64,000 nt of DNA from Variovorax sp. PBL-E5 (GTDB lineage Bacteria > Pseudomonadota > Gammaproteobacteria > Burkholderiales > Burkholderiaceae_C). Made by a program: the position numbers and the translations under genes. Shown here piece after piece: positions 53,677-63,169 of this stretch. Within the stretch, counting starts at the first letter, position 1, and each line of letters begins with the position of its first letter. The stretch is from positions 3,658,001 through 3,722,000 of the forward strand of contig NZ_LR594671.1 of NCBI RefSeq assembly GCF_901827185.1, written 5' to 3'. The notes under the pieces were generated by a model, which worked only from the letters and a program-made list of their open reading frames with translations, was not told the origin of the DNA and did not search any database.

Positions 53677-54674
53677 TTCGCCGCCACGCCCACCGCTTCG
53701 GTGCGGTATGGATTGAATTCGTTGGTGTAGAGCGTGGCCGCGCGCAGCTGGCCGGGTTTGAGCACACCGTCTTTCACCAGCCAGTCGATCCAGACCTGCA
53801 GTTCCTTGTCGGCGATCAGCCCGCCCTTGCCGGCGACGCCGGTGCTCTTCCAGTACTTGATGGTCGAGTTGTCTTCGTTGCGCTTGCGCTGGGCGATGAT
53901 CCTGTCGAAGCGCGCTCGCACTTCCTCGGGCGGCGAATTGCGTGCCCACTCGATGGCGCGCGCGGTGGCCTCGACGAAGCGGCGCGCGGTGGCCGGGTTG
54001 TCCTTGATGAACTTGTCGCGCAGCACGTAAGTCCCCGCGCTGAAGTTGCCGTACAGGTCGAGGTCGGAGAACAGCTTGCGGATGCCGCCGCGTTCCAGCG
54101 CCTTGTCGCGCAGCACGCCGCCCAGCGTCGTCAGTTCGACCTGCCCCTGGCGCAGCGCCTGCTCGCCGCTGACCGGCGGCACCACCACCAGCGTGACCTG
54201 CTGGATCTCGGCCGGCGTCAGGCCGCCGCGCGCGAGGAACTCGCGCAGCATGAACTCGTGGTGCGCGCCGAGCGTGTTGACGGCGACCTTCTTGCCGATC
54301 AGGTCGCGCGCGCTGCGGATCGGGCTGTCGGCGCGCACGAAGTAGCCGTTCCAGGTGGTGTCGTCGACGCCGTAGTAGGCGATCACCGGCTTGATCGGCG
54401 CATGGGCAGCGATCAGCTTGGCCACCGCGCCGTTGAAGGCGCCGCCGAAATCGATGTCGCCGGTCACCACGGTCTGGATGTCCTGCGGACCGCTGATGGT
54501 GTTGCCGATCCACTCGAGCTTGACGGGCGCGAGATAGCCGAGGTCTTCGGCCAGTTCGGGAAAGGTGACCTGGCCGGTCCAGCCCTGGTAGCGCAGTTCG
54601 GTTTGTTCGGCGGCGGCCGAGGCGGCAAGGCCCAGCCACAGCGCGACGAGAAGAAGGGGACGCAAGAATTTCAT
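53673..54674 (-). CDS. ABC transporter substrate-binding protein (SsuA/NrtA type)
   Basis: 333 residues with a Sec signal peptide (LRPLLLVALWLGLAASAAA, from the ATG at 54674). The mature part has LRYQGWTGQVTFPELAEDLG, SGPQDIQTVVTGDIDFGGAF and GKKVAVNTLGAHHEFMLREF, typical of nitrate/sulfonate/taurine-class binding proteins. It captures the substrate in the periplasm. An in-frame start 102 bp upstream would hide the signal. It overlaps the ATPase gene by ATGA. Confidence 0.9.
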   Translation of the reverse strand: MKFLRPLLLVALWLGLAASAAAEQTELRYQGWTGQVTFPELAEDLGYLAPVKLEWIGNTISGPQDIQTVVTGDIDFGGAFNGAVAKLIAAHAPIKPVIAYYGVDDTTWNGYFVRADSPIRSARDLIGKKVAVNTLGAHHEFMLREFLARGGLTPAEIQQVTLVVVPPVSGEQALRQGQVELTTLGGVLRDKALERGGIRKLFSDLDLYGNFSAGTYVLRDKFIKDNPATARRFVEATARAIEWARNSPPEEVRARFDRIIAQRKRNEDNSTIKYWKSTGVAGKGGLIADKELQVWIDWLVKDGVLKPGQLRAATLYTNEFNPYRTEAVGVAAK

Positions 54675-54726
54675 GGAGGGGGTGAACGCGTGGTTCCGGC
54701 GACGAGTGGGTGTGAAGGCGCGACGA

Positions 54727-55683
54727 TCAGGCAGCGCGTGCGAGGTCGGCGCCGAGGCGTCCGTCGTTGACGGCATCGGGGCGCCGGCGCGTTCGGCTGC
54801 GCTGTCCGTCCACCGACACCGCGGGCTCGCCTTCGATCGTGACGCGGCGCACGACGCGCGGCTGGTCGCCGTAGTCGTTGATGGCGTAGTGCTGGGTCGC
54901 GCGGTTGTCCCAGATCACCACGTCGTCCTTCTGCCAGGTCCATCGCACCGTGTTCTCCAGCGCGATCACGCGGCTTTGCAGGATCTCGAAGATGCGCGCG
55001 GACTCCGCGCTCGAGAGTCCCGAGATCTTGCGGATGAAGTGGCCCAGCAGCAGCGCGCGTTCGCCCGACACGGGATGCACGTGCACCAGCGGATGCTCGG
55101 CCTCGTACACGGCGGAGGCGAACACGTCCTGGTAGTGCCGCAGCCGTTCGGGGTCCACCACGTCGCGGCCGCCGGCGTAGTCGTACGCGTTGCTGTGCAC
55201 CGCCCACAGGCCATCGGCGAGCGTGCGGAGTCCGGCCGGCAGTTGCTCGTAGGCGGCCGCGGTGTTGGCCCACACGGTATCGCCGCCATGGACCGGCAGC
55301 GTGACGCCGCGCAGGATCGAGATCTTCGGAAAGGCATCGACGAAGGTGACGTCGGTGTGCCACGAATCGGCACGACCGCCGCCGCGCGAGGCATCGAGCT
55401 CCAGCAGCTTCAGGCCTTCGACCGCGGGCACCGTCGGATGCGGCACGACGCGGCCGAAGCGCGCGCCGAAGGCCTCCTGCTCGCGGTCGCCGAGCTGCGT
55501 CTGTCCGCGGAAGAACAGCACCTTGTGCCGGACAAGCGCCGCATGGATCGAGGCAATCACCTCGCCATCCAGCCGCGCGCTCAGCTTGACGTTGAGGACC
55601 TCGCCGCCGATGCGGCCGGCGACGCGGCGAATATACAAATCGCCGAAAGAGGTATCGATGTTGGTTGCGGTGACAGTGCTCAC
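54727..55683 (-). CDS. TauD/TfdA-family Fe(II)/2-oxoglutarate dioxygenase
   Basis: 318 residues. The iron ligands are His109 and Asp111 in SWHTDVTF, with the distal His265 in NRATQHYAIND, and an Arg after it binds 2-oxoglutarate. Family members release sulfite from taurine or alkyl sulfates or oxidise other small acids; the substrate here is uncertain. It is the first gene of the transporter operon, 52 bp from the binding-protein gene. A TTGC-N5-GCAA palindrome lies upstream. Confidence 0.9.
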   Translation of the reverse strand: MSTVTATNIDTSFGDLYIRRVAGRIGGEVLNVKLSARLDGEVIASIHAALVRHKVLFFRGQTQLGDREQEAFGARFGRVVPHPTVPAVEGLKLLELDASRGGGRADSWHTDVTFVDAFPKISILRGVTLPVHGGDTVWANTAAAYEQLPAGLRTLADGLWAVHSNAYDYAGGRDVVDPERLRHYQDVFASAVYEAEHPLVHVHPVSGERALLLGHFIRKISGLSSAESARIFEILQSRVIALENTVRWTWQKDDVVIWDNRATQHYAINDYGDQPRVVRRVTIEGEPAVSVDGQRSRTRRRPDAVNDGRLGADLARAA

Positions 55684-55748
55684 GGACGGTGCTCCTTGGG
55701 TGGAGCGCCGAAGTCTAGGGAGCCATCACGCAATCACGAACCAATCAA

Positions 55749-55761
55749 TTGCGATATGCAA
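55749..55761 (-). promoter_or_regulatory. Possible LysR-type operator
   Basis: TTGCGATATGCAA is a T-N11-A palindrome (TTGC-N5-GCAA) 66 bp before the dioxygenase start. This spacing fits LysR-family binding sites such as those of CysB/Cbl-type sulfur regulators. No LysR gene is in the window, so it is only a candidate. Confidence 0.3.
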
Positions 55762-55793
55762 AGAGCGCAACTGTCCGAGCCGCGCGCGCCGCG

Positions 55794-57005
55794 CTACAGG
55801 TAGTTCATCAGCGAGATGCTGCTGAGCTTGGCGAAGGTCAGCTGCGTGGCCTGCAGCGAGGTCTGCCGCTGGTAGAACTCGGAGATCGCGCTGGCCGGAT
55901 CCAGGTCCTGGATGGACGAGAGGTAGCTCTTGTCCTGCAGGTCGCGCGTCGCGCCGCTGGTGTTGAGCGCGTCGAGCTCGTTCTGGCGCGAGCCCACCGA
56001 CGACAGGATGGTCAGCACGTTGTCGTGCGCGTTGCTGACCTTGACGTTGGCGGTGCTCAGCGCGTTGAGCAGCTTGGCCTGCGCCGCGTCGCCGCCGCCT
56101 TCGAGCGGCGTGCGCAGCGCGCTGACCAGTTGGCCGATGGCGGCGAAGATGTCGGTGCCGGCGTTCCTGGCCGTCGAGACGTCGAAGCTGTCGCCGTCCG
56201 CCGGCTTGCCGCTGATGCTGATCTGCAGGCCGCCGAAGGCGATCGGCGTGTCGGGTGTGAACGCGCCGGTGGCCGCGACGACCGGCGGCGTGTCCTTGGT
56301 CGTCACCGTGTAGTTGCCGCCGGCGAAGCTGATGGTGAAATCCTTGCCATAGTTGGCCGCGGTCGCATCGGTCACGCCGATCGCGCCGAACACGCCGGAG
56401 CCGGTGTTGCCGGCCGTGCCCGAAGCGACATAGCCCGCGCCGCCCTGCACCGACTGGAAGACGGTGCGGCCGTCGTCCGAGGTCGACATCTGCCGCGCGA
56501 CATCCACCTGCATCAGCCGCTGGCCCTGGTCGCCCACGTACTGCACGCCGCCGCCGGCCGTCGCGGCGAAGGGCGCGTTGGCGCTCTTGAAGCCGCCGAA
56601 CAGGAACTGCCCGTTGCCGTCGTCGGAGTTGGCCACGCCGACCAGCTGGTCGAGGTTGCTCTGGATGGTGGTGGCCAGCGCGTTGCGGTCGGCATCCGAC
56701 AGCGTGCCGTTGCCGGCCTGCACGGTGAGGGTCTTGATGTTCTGGAGGATCGAGGTGACGGAGTCCAGCGCGCCTTCCTCGCGCGACAGCGACAGCATCG
56801 CGTGGTCGCGGCTCGATGCGTACTGCGCCGACTCGGCCAGCGTCTGGCTGACGCCGAGCGAGCGCGCCGCGCCGACCGGGTCGTCGCCGGCCGTGAGGAA
56901 CTTGGAGTTGGTCCCGAGCTGCTGCTGGACCTTGAACAGCTGCTGCTGCTGCTGCCCCATCGCGTTGAGGCTCTGCTCGTAGAAAGACTGGGTGCTGATG
57001 CGCAT
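55794..57005 (-). CDS. flgL: Hook-filament junction protein FlgL
   Basis: 403 residues, longer than the roughly 317 of enteric FlgL. The flagellin-like N-terminus is MRISTQSFYEQSLNAMGQQQ, then KFLTAGDDPVGAARSLGVSQ; the C-terminus has LQATQLTFAKLSSISLMNYL. The extra length lies in the middle, in a module ending FGGLQISISGKPADGDSFDV. It joins the hook to the filament together with FlgK. Starts 32 bp after flgK. Confidence 0.95.
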   Translation of the reverse strand: MRISTQSFYEQSLNAMGQQQQQLFKVQQQLGTNSKFLTAGDDPVGAARSLGVSQTLAESAQYASSRDHAMLSLSREEGALDSVTSILQNIKTLTVQAGNGTLSDADRNALATTIQSNLDQLVGVANSDDGNGQFLFGGFKSANAPFAATAGGGVQYVGDQGQRLMQVDVARQMSTSDDGRTVFQSVQGGAGYVASGTAGNTGSGVFGAIGVTDATAANYGKDFTISFAGGNYTVTTKDTPPVVAATGAFTPDTPIAFGGLQISISGKPADGDSFDVSTARNAGTDIFAAIGQLVSALRTPLEGGGDAAQAKLLNALSTANVKVSNAHDNVLTILSSVGSRQNELDALNTSGATRDLQDKSYLSSIQDLDPASAISEFYQRQTSLQATQLTFAKLSSISLMNYL

Positions 57006-57037
57006 CGCGGCTCCTGGGATCTGGGTGTTGCGGGGGA

Positions 57038-59002
57038 TCAGGCGCTGATGCCGAGGATCGCGTCGAACATGGTCGATGCGGTCTGGATCACCTTCGCATT
57101 GGCCTGGTACATCTGCTGGTACATCAGCAGGTTGGCGGTTTCCTCGTCCTGGTTGACGCCGGAGATGGACTGCTGGCTGGCCTTGATCTGGCTGGTCACG
57201 CTGTCCTGCGTGGCGCCGGCGACCTGGATCTCCATCGCGCGGTTGCCGACCTCGCTGACCAGCTGCGCATAGGCGCCGTTGAAAGTGGTGGTGCCGTTGC
57301 CCATCGTGGCCTTGCGTTGCAGCGCGCCGAGCTGCAGCGCATTGCTGCCGTCGGACACGCCCGAGACGTTCTTGCCGACGGTGAAGGTGTCGCCGTGCGC
57401 GGGCGCGCCGGTCATGCTCACGCTGATGCCGCCGAAACTCATCGCCGCGCCGGCCGTATAGGGCACGGCAGCGCCCGCCGCATAGGTGGTGGCCGTGCCG
57501 TCGGCCAGCGTCACCGTGACCGGGGATGCGGCCGGGAAGCCCGACAGCGTCTGGCTCGCGGCGTCGTAGCCCAGCGTCACCGTGGCGGCCAGCGGCGAGG
57601 CCGGATAGCTCGCATCGACGCTCGCGCTGCCGATTGCGCCGCTGCCCTGGTTGCCGACGGTGTTGCCGGTGGAAAGCGGCGATGCGGCGGCGACCTTGGC
57701 CGGGTCGCGCACCAGCACGTCGAGGTCGCGCGCACCGGTGCGCGTCGGCTGCACGAGGAAGGTGTCGCCGGCCTGCGCCGTGCCGCTGGTCGCGGCGACG
57801 GTGACGCCGTCGAAGCTGATCGGCAGGCTGGTGAAGCTGCCCATCGACTGCTTGTCCGACAGCCGCGTCACCGAATAGTTGAGCGTGCCCGCGACATCGC
57901 GCACTTCCACCGAATAGTCGCTGATCGTGAGCTGCGACGCATCGGTGAGCGTCGCGCCGAGCACGAGGTTGCCGGTGTTGCCTGCATTGGACAGCACGCC
58001 CGGCGTGGCCTGGGTGAAGAAGTCCTGGCCCAGCGCGCCGTTCAGATCGACGCCGAGCTTGTGCTGCGCGTTGACCGCATCCGAGATCGACATCGCGAGC
58101 CGGCCGATGGCGTTCTGCGTCGGGATCAGCGTCTGGCTGCGGAAGGCCATCAGGCCGCCGAGCGAGCCGCCGGTGATGGTCTCGTCGCTGATCTCGCTGG
58201 TGTTGCCCGCGTAGCCGACCAGGGACAGGGCCTCGCGCGTCGGATCGGCCGCGGACGGCCCGGCCACCATCTTCGCTGCCTGGTCGCCCACCACCAGCGA
58301 CTGGCCGGTGGCGATGAAGACGTTGTACTTGCCGTTGTCCTGCTGCAGCACCTTGACGTCGACGATCTGGCCGAGCTGGCTCACCAGCTGGTCGCGCTGG
58401 TCGAGCAGGTCGTTGGGCGGCTGGCCGCCGGCCATGTCGCTGAGCATGCTGATCTGCTTGTTGAGGCTGGCGATCTTGCTGGAGTAGGTGTTGATCTGGT
58501 CGACGCTGCCGCCGATCTGGTCGTTGATCGACGAGTTCAGGTCGCTCAGATACTGGTCGGTGGAGCGGAACTTGCTCGACAGCGACTGCGCCGAACTGAT
58601 GAGCTGCTGGCGCGCGGCCGGATCGGCGGGCGTGTCGGCCACGCCCTGCATGCTGGCGAAGAAGCTCTGCATCAGCGGCGTCAGGCCCGAGGTCTTGTCG
58701 GCCAGCAGCGTATCGACGCGATTGATCTGCGTGCTGTTGGTGCTGAGCGCGGCGGAGGCCGACTGCGCCGCGGCCAGCTGCGCGGTGAGGTAGCGGTCGT
58801 AGCTGCGCGACACGGTGCTCACGTTGGCACCGCTGCCGATGAAGCCCGAGCCGCTCGAGATGGCGCCGGCGCTGGCGATCTCGGCGACCTGCCGGCTGTA
58901 GCCCGGCGTGTACACGTTGGCGGTGTTGTGGGCCGTGGTCACCAACGCGGTTCGGGCCACGCTGAGGCCACTCAGACCCGTGAGGAACAAGCTTCCGGAC
59001 AT
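57038..59002 (-). CDS. flgK: Hook-filament junction protein FlgK
   Basis: 654 residues, about 100 longer than the enteric form. The N-terminal part has MSGSLFLTGLSGLSVARTAL and ATTAHNTANVYTPGYSRQ-type AHNTANVYTPGYSRQVAEI. The C-terminal part has GVNQDEETANLLMYQQMYQA and NAKVIQTASTMFDAIL. Two similar inserts in the middle (AQAGDTFLV and GGISVSMTGAPAHGDTFTVG) account for the extra length. A sigma-28-like element lies upstream. Confidence 0.95.
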   Translation of the reverse strand: MSGSLFLTGLSGLSVARTALVTTAHNTANVYTPGYSRQVAEIASAGAISSGSGFIGSGANVSTVSRSYDRYLTAQLAAAQSASAALSTNSTQINRVDTLLADKTSGLTPLMQSFFASMQGVADTPADPAARQQLISSAQSLSSKFRSTDQYLSDLNSSINDQIGGSVDQINTYSSKIASLNKQISMLSDMAGGQPPNDLLDQRDQLVSQLGQIVDVKVLQQDNGKYNVFIATGQSLVVGDQAAKMVAGPSAADPTREALSLVGYAGNTSEISDETITGGSLGGLMAFRSQTLIPTQNAIGRLAMSISDAVNAQHKLGVDLNGALGQDFFTQATPGVLSNAGNTGNLVLGATLTDASQLTISDYSVEVRDVAGTLNYSVTRLSDKQSMGSFTSLPISFDGVTVAATSGTAQAGDTFLVQPTRTGARDLDVLVRDPAKVAAASPLSTGNTVGNQGSGAIGSASVDASYPASPLAATVTLGYDAASQTLSGFPAASPVTVTLADGTATTYAAGAAVPYTAGAAMSFGGISVSMTGAPAHGDTFTVGKNVSGVSDGSNALQLGALQRKATMGNGTTTFNGAYAQLVSEVGNRAMEIQVAGATQDSVTSQIKASQQSISGVNQDEETANLLMYQQMYQANAKVIQTASTMFDAILGISA

Positions 59003-59066
59003 AAGGCTTTTACCTGTGAGAGTGATCTGGATCGCGGCATCGATCGCATCGATGCCCTGGTCCTGT

Positions 59067-59093
59067 ATATCGGCAACGGCGCCGAAAAATGAA
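59067..59093 (-). promoter_or_regulatory. Probable sigma-28 promoter of flgKL
   Basis: On the minus strand GCCGATAT (59067-59074) resembles the sigma-28 -10 box in 7 of 8 positions. At the right distance upstream stands TTCA rather than TAAA or TCAA, so the -35 box is weak. It lies 65 bp before the flgK start. Enteric flgKL are likewise FliA-controlled. Confidence 0.45.
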
Positions 59094-59108
59094 GGCCGGC
59101 GCAGGCAC

Positions 59109-60689
59109 TCAGGCGGTCCGCAGGCTGAAGACGCCGACCGCCTCGACGAGGCTGCCGGCCTGCTCCTGCAGCGAGGCCGCCGCCGCTGCGGCCTCTTCCA
59201 CCAGCGCCGCGTTCTGCTGCGTGACCTGGTCCATCTGCGTGATCGCCTGGTTGATCTGCTCGATGCCCGAGGTCTGCTCCTGGCTGGCCGCCGTGATCTC
59301 GCCCATGATGTCGGTCACGCGCTTGACGCTGCCGACGATCTCTTGCATCGTGCGGCCCGCCTCGGCCACCTGCTTGCTGCCTTCCTCGACCTTGTCCACC
59401 GAGTCGCCGATCAGGGTCTTGATTTCCTTGGCCGCTGCGGCCGAGCGTTGCGCGAGGTTGCGCACTTCCGAAGCGACGACGGCAAAGCCCCTGCCCTGTT
59501 CGCCGGCACGGGCCGCTTCGACGGCCGCGTTCAATGCCAGGATGTTGGTCTGGAACGCGATGCCGTCGATGACGCCGATGATGTCCACGATCTTGCGCGA
59601 GGACGCATTGATCGAGCCCATGGTGTCGACCACCTGGCTGACGACACTGCCGCCCTTGACTGCGACTTCCGAAGCGGACACGGCGAGCTGGTTGGCCTGG
59701 CGCGCGTTGTCGGCGTTCTGCTTGACGGTGGAGGTGAGCTCTTCCATCGACGCTGCCGTCTGCTGCAGCGAACTCGCCTGCTCTTCGGTGCGCGAAGAAA
59801 GATCCTGGTTGCCGACTGCGATCTGCCCCGAGGCCGTCGCGATCGTGTCGGTCGAAACCCGGATGCGCCCGATCACCTCGGTCAGCTGGTGCTGCATCTG
59901 CTTGATCGAATGCAGCAGGCTGCCGTCCTTCGCCGAGCGCGCCTGCACCTCGTCCGTCAGGTCGCCGCCGGCGATGCGGCCCACCACCGCCGCGGCATAA
60001 CCCGGCTCGCCGCCCAATTGACGCGCCAGCAGACGCGCCACGATCACGCCCAGACCCACGCTGCCGACGATCCCGGCCAGCGCCAGCGCCGCCATCAGCA
60101 GCCGCGAGGTCCGGTAGGTCTCGCCCACATCGTCGACGCTGGCCTTGGCGCGTTGGTCACTGTAGACCACCATCTTCCTCAGCACGTCCTCGAGCACGCG
60201 CGAATCCTTCAGCAGCTTGTCGCTGTCCTCGGTCACCTGGCCATCGAACTGCGAGCTGTCCAGCGACTGCCTGGAAATCAGCGCCACGAAATCCAGCATG
60301 CGCTTCCTGAACGGCGGCATCAGGCTCTCGTACTGCTTGAAGAGCGCCTGTCCCTCGTCGCTGTCCTGGAGCAGCGGCCTGGCTTGCGCGAGCTGCGCTT
60401 CGAGGCCTTCCAGCGCGGACTTCAGCGCCTTCGCGCCGGTGTTGCGGTCGCCGCGCGTGGAGGCCGACAGCAGGCTCATCTGGGCGCGGCTCGCATCGAT
60501 GAGGTCGATGTGGGCCTCCTGCGCAGCCTTCAACGCATGCAGCTCGTTGTCGTAGAGGCTTTCGGTCAATGCATTGATGCGGCCCATGTGGAAGATGCCG
60601 AGCGCACTGATGGCGCCGCCCACCGCCGCGACGACCAGGAAACTGAGGATCAGCCGGACGCTCACGCGAAGCTGTTGGAACCATTGCAT
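59109..60689 (-). CDS. Methyl-accepting chemotaxis protein A
   Basis: 526 residues from the ATG at 60689 (AGGAGA with a 7-base gap). TM1 lies at about 10-30, then a four-helix sensor, TM2 at about 185-208, HAMP and the cytoplasmic hairpin with [20 protein letters not shown] and [17 protein letters not shown]. It ends GVFSLRTA, with no CheR-binding pentapeptide. It reads in tandem with receptor B, cheW and receptor C, probably on the same late transcript. 659 bp of its signalling part are repeated in receptor C. Confidence 0.94.
   Translation of the reverse strand: MQWFQQLRVSVRLILSFLVVAAVGGAISALGIFHMGRINALTESLYDNELHALKAAQEAHIDLIDASRAQMSLLSASTRGDRNTGAKALKSALEGLEAQLAQARPLLQDSDEGQALFKQYESLMPPFRKRMLDFVALISRQSLDSSQFDGQVTEDSDKLLKDSRVLEDVLRKMVVYSDQRAKASVDDVGETYRTSRLLMAALALAGIVGSVGLGVIVARLLARQLGGEPGYAAAVVGRIAGGDLTDEVQARSAKDGSLLHSIKQMQHQLTEVIGRIRVSTDTIATASGQIAVGNQDLSSRTEEQASSLQQTAASMEELTSTVKQNADNARQANQLAVSASEVAVKGGSVVSQVVDTMGSINASSRKIVDIIGVIDGIAFQTNILALNAAVEAARAGEQGRGFAVVASEVRNLAQRSAAAAKEIKTLIGDSVDKVEEGSKQVAEAGRTMQEIVGSVKRVTDIMGEITAASQEQTSGIEQINQAITQMDQVTQQNAALVEEAAAAAASLQEQAGSLVEAVGVFSLRTA
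59155..59813 (-). repeat. 659-bp receptor signalling-domain repeat, copy 1
   Basis: I read this stretch against 63210-63868 base by base and found no difference. The copy in receptor B (60937-61592) differs at scattered bases. The block covers the cytoplasmic hairpin of the receptor. Confidence 0.85.
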
Positions 60690-60719
60690 TTTCATTCTCC
60701 TGCGTAGCGTCGTGTCATC

Positions 60720-62441
60720 CTAGAACTCCGTCCAGTCGCCGGCCGCGCCTGCAGCGAGCGCAAGCTGGGGCTGCGATCCCGCGCCCTTTTCGCGTTGCGC
60801 GGGCAAGGCCTTGGCGCGTGCCTTCGCGGGCGTCCGGGGCGCCGCACCGGCGATCGGCACGATGCGGGCAAGCGGCGAGGCGCCATGTGTGCCGGCATCG
60901 AGCTTGAACACACCGACCACGCTCGACAGGCTGGCAGCCTGCTCCTGCAGCGAGGCCGCAGCCGCTGCCGCCTCTTCCACCAGCGCTGCGTTCTGCTGCG
61001 TGACCTGGTCCATCTGCGTGATCGCCTGGTTGATCTGCTCGATGCCCGAGGTCTGCTCCTGGCTGGCCGCCGTGATCTCGCCCATGATGTCGGTCACGCG
61101 CTTGACGCTGCCGACGATCTCTTGCATCGTGCGGCCCGCCTCGGCCACCTGCTTGCTGCCTTCCTCGACCTTGTCCACCGAATCGCCGATCAGGGTCTTG
61201 ATTTCCTTGGCCGCCGCGGCCGAGCGTTGCGCGAGGTTGCGCACTTCCGAAGCGACGACGGCAAAGCCCCTGCCCTGTTCGCCGGCACGGGCGGCTTCGA
61301 CCGCTGCGTTGAGCGCCAGGATGTTGGTCTGGAATGCGATGCCGTCGATCACGCCGATGATGTCCACGATCTTGCGCGAGGACGCATTGATCGAGCCCAT
61401 GGTGTCGACCACCTGGCTGACGACACTGCCGCCCTTGACTGCGACTTCCGAAGCGGACACGGCGAGCTGGTTGGCCTGGCGCGCGTTGTCCGCGTTCTGC
61501 TTGACGGTGGAGGTGAGCTCTTCCATCGACGCTGCCGTCTGCTGCAGCGAACTCGCCTGCTCTTCGGTGCGCGAAGAAAGATCCTGGTTGCCCGAGGCGA
61601 TCTGGCTCGACGCCGTCGCCATGGTGTCGGTGCCCGAGCGCACCTCGCCGACCACCTTCGCCAGGCTCGCATTCATGTGCTTGAGCGCCTGCATCAGCTG
61701 GCCCGTCTCGTCGCGGCTCGCCACTTCGATGTGCGAGCTCAGGTCCCCGCCGGCCACCGTCTCCGCGACCTTGATCGCATGGCCCAGCGGCCGCACGATG
61801 CTGCGCGAGATGAAGAACGCGAAGGCGCCGCCGGCGATCACCGTCAGCAGGGTCAACGCCAGCCTCAGGTTGAAGCTGCGCGCGTTCGCCGCGTCGATGG
61901 CCCGGCTCTGGTCATCGATCGCCTTGCGCTCCATCGCCAGCAGGTCGAGCACCCGCCCTTCGTAGGCCTTCGCGGCCGGCGTGAAGACGTCCTTGAAGAC
62001 CCGCTCCGTCTCTGCCGCGTCGCCGGCCGCCTTGGTCTTGCCGACCAGGTCCTTGGCCGTCTGGTACTTGGCGCGCAGGTCGACGATCGACTGGAAGGTC
62101 GTCTTCTCGACATCGGCCACCAGCAGCGCCTGGACCTTGGCCATGGTCTCGCTGCCTTTCTTCACGCTGTCGGAGATCACGTCGGCGAAGGTGACGGGCA
62201 GCGTCTCGTCGGAGGTCTTGGCGATCATCGAGGTGCGCGCGATGGCCGAGTAGGTCAGCACATACCAGTCGGCGATGAGCCGCTCCTTCGCCAGCGGACC
62301 CTGCATCATGTGGCGGGTGGCTTCCGCGCTGTTGCGGGCGCTGACGAGCGCGAAGGCGGACGAGAGGATGGTCAGGCCGAGGACGATGGCAAAGCCGGTC
62401 GCCAGGCGCGTGCCGATACGGAGGTTGGAAAGAAAGTTCAT
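60720..62441 (-). CDS. Methyl-accepting chemotaxis protein B with CheR/CheB tether
   Basis: 573 residues. TM1 is at about 10-30, then a sensor domain of about 160 residues, TM2 near 190-210, HAMP and the same hairpin as receptors A and C. It ends in GDWTEF, which fits the C-terminal xWxxF pentapeptide that tethers CheR and CheB in enteric Tar and Tsr. It is the only receptor of the three neighbours with this tail. Start chosen at ATG 62441, where the hydrophobic helix begins. Confidence 0.94.
   Translation of the reverse strand: MNFLSNLRIGTRLATGFAIVLGLTILSSAFALVSARNSAEATRHMMQGPLAKERLIADWYVLTYSAIARTSMIAKTSDETLPVTFADVISDSVKKGSETMAKVQALLVADVEKTTFQSIVDLRAKYQTAKDLVGKTKAAGDAAETERVFKDVFTPAAKAYEGRVLDLLAMERKAIDDQSRAIDAANARSFNLRLALTLLTVIAGGAFAFFISRSIVRPLGHAIKVAETVAGGDLSSHIEVASRDETGQLMQALKHMNASLAKVVGEVRSGTDTMATASSQIASGNQDLSSRTEEQASSLQQTAASMEELTSTVKQNADNARQANQLAVSASEVAVKGGSVVSQVVDTMGSINASSRKIVDIIGVIDGIAFQTNILALNAAVEAARAGEQGRGFAVVASEVRNLAQRSAAAAKEIKTLIGDSVDKVEEGSKQVAEAGRTMQEIVGSVKRVTDIMGEITAASQEQTSGIEQINQAITQMDQVTQQNAALVEEAAAAAASLQEQAASLSSVVGVFKLDAGTHGASPLARIVPIAGAAPRTPAKARAKALPAQREKGAGSQPQLALAAGAAGDWTEF
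60937..61592 (-). repeat. Receptor signalling-domain repeat, diverged copy 2
   Basis: The same block in receptor B, with a small number of mostly third-position changes compared with copies 1 and 3 (for example GCCGCCGCGGCC for GCCGCTGCGGCC). Confidence 0.8.
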
Positions 62442-62478
62442 GGCGCGGATCCGGTGTTCGAGGTGATGGCGGGCAACT

Positions 62479-63000
62479 TCAGGCAATGGCTTCGACGAGG
62501 CCCATCTCGTCGCTGGACATGAGGCGGCCGATGTCGACCAGGATCAGCATCCGCTCATCGACCGTGCCGAGGCCGATCAGGTAGTCGGTGTCCAGCACCG
62601 AGCCCATCTGCGGCGCCGGTTTGATCTGTTCGGGCGTCAGGGTGATCACGTCCGACACGCTGTCCACCACCATCCCCACCACACGGCCGCCGATGTTCAG
62701 CACGATCACCACCGTGAACTGGTCGTAGCTCGGCGTGCCCAGGTTGAACTTCACCCGCATGTCGATGATCGGCACGATGACCCCGCGCAGGTTCACCACC
62801 CCCTTGATGTATTCCGGCGCGTTCGCGATCCGCGTCACCGCGTCGTACCCGCGCAGCTCCTGCACCTTCTGGATGTCGATGCCGTATTCCTCCGCGCCCA
62901 GCGTGAAGGAAAGGAACTCCAGCGGCTTGTCCGCGCGTGCCGTCGCCGGGGCCGCATGCTCCGCGGCCGGCTTCGATGTGTCTGTGGTCTTCATCAGCAT
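62479..63000 (-). CDS. cheW: Chemotaxis coupling protein CheW, late class
   Basis: 173 residues with one CheW domain: [39 protein letters not shown] and [20 protein letters not shown]. The start at 63000 has GGAGG with an 8-base gap. A 35-residue Ala/Pro N-terminal part precedes the domain. It shares a string with receptors A, B and C rather than with the second cheA, and a sigma-28 site lies upstream. It is the best partner for CheA at 26.7 kb. Confidence 0.95.
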   Translation of the reverse strand: MLMKTTDTSKPAAEHAAPATARADKPLEFLSFTLGAEEYGIDIQKVQELRGYDAVTRIANAPEYIKGVVNLRGVIVPIIDMRVKFNLGTPSYDQFTVVIVLNIGGRVVGMVVDSVSDVITLTPEQIKPAPQMGSVLDTDYLIGLGTVDERMLILVDIGRLMSSDEMGLVEAIA

Positions 63001-63127
63001 CTCTTGTGCCTCCGGTTTGAATCTGTTGTCCGTTGTCCGCACCGCGCCGCCTGGTGAGGCTCAGGCTCCGGAGGTTCAGGTCGAACAGGGGCCTTTTCTC
63101 TCCAGGGAAACGGGTGCTGCAGAGGGG

Positions 63128-63154
63128 TTATCGGCAGCTGCGGGCCATTCTTGA
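63128..63154 (-). promoter_or_regulatory. Sigma-28 promoter of the cheW-receptor string
   Basis: On the minus strand TCAA (63151-63154), 15 bases, then GCCGATAA (63128-63135), the same -10 box and spacing as the fliC promoter. It lies between receptor C (ends 63170) and cheW, so it is the likely start of cheW and receptors B and A. It would give a leader of about 120 nt to cheW. Confidence 0.8.
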
Positions 63155-63169
63155 AGGTCGACTCGAAAT

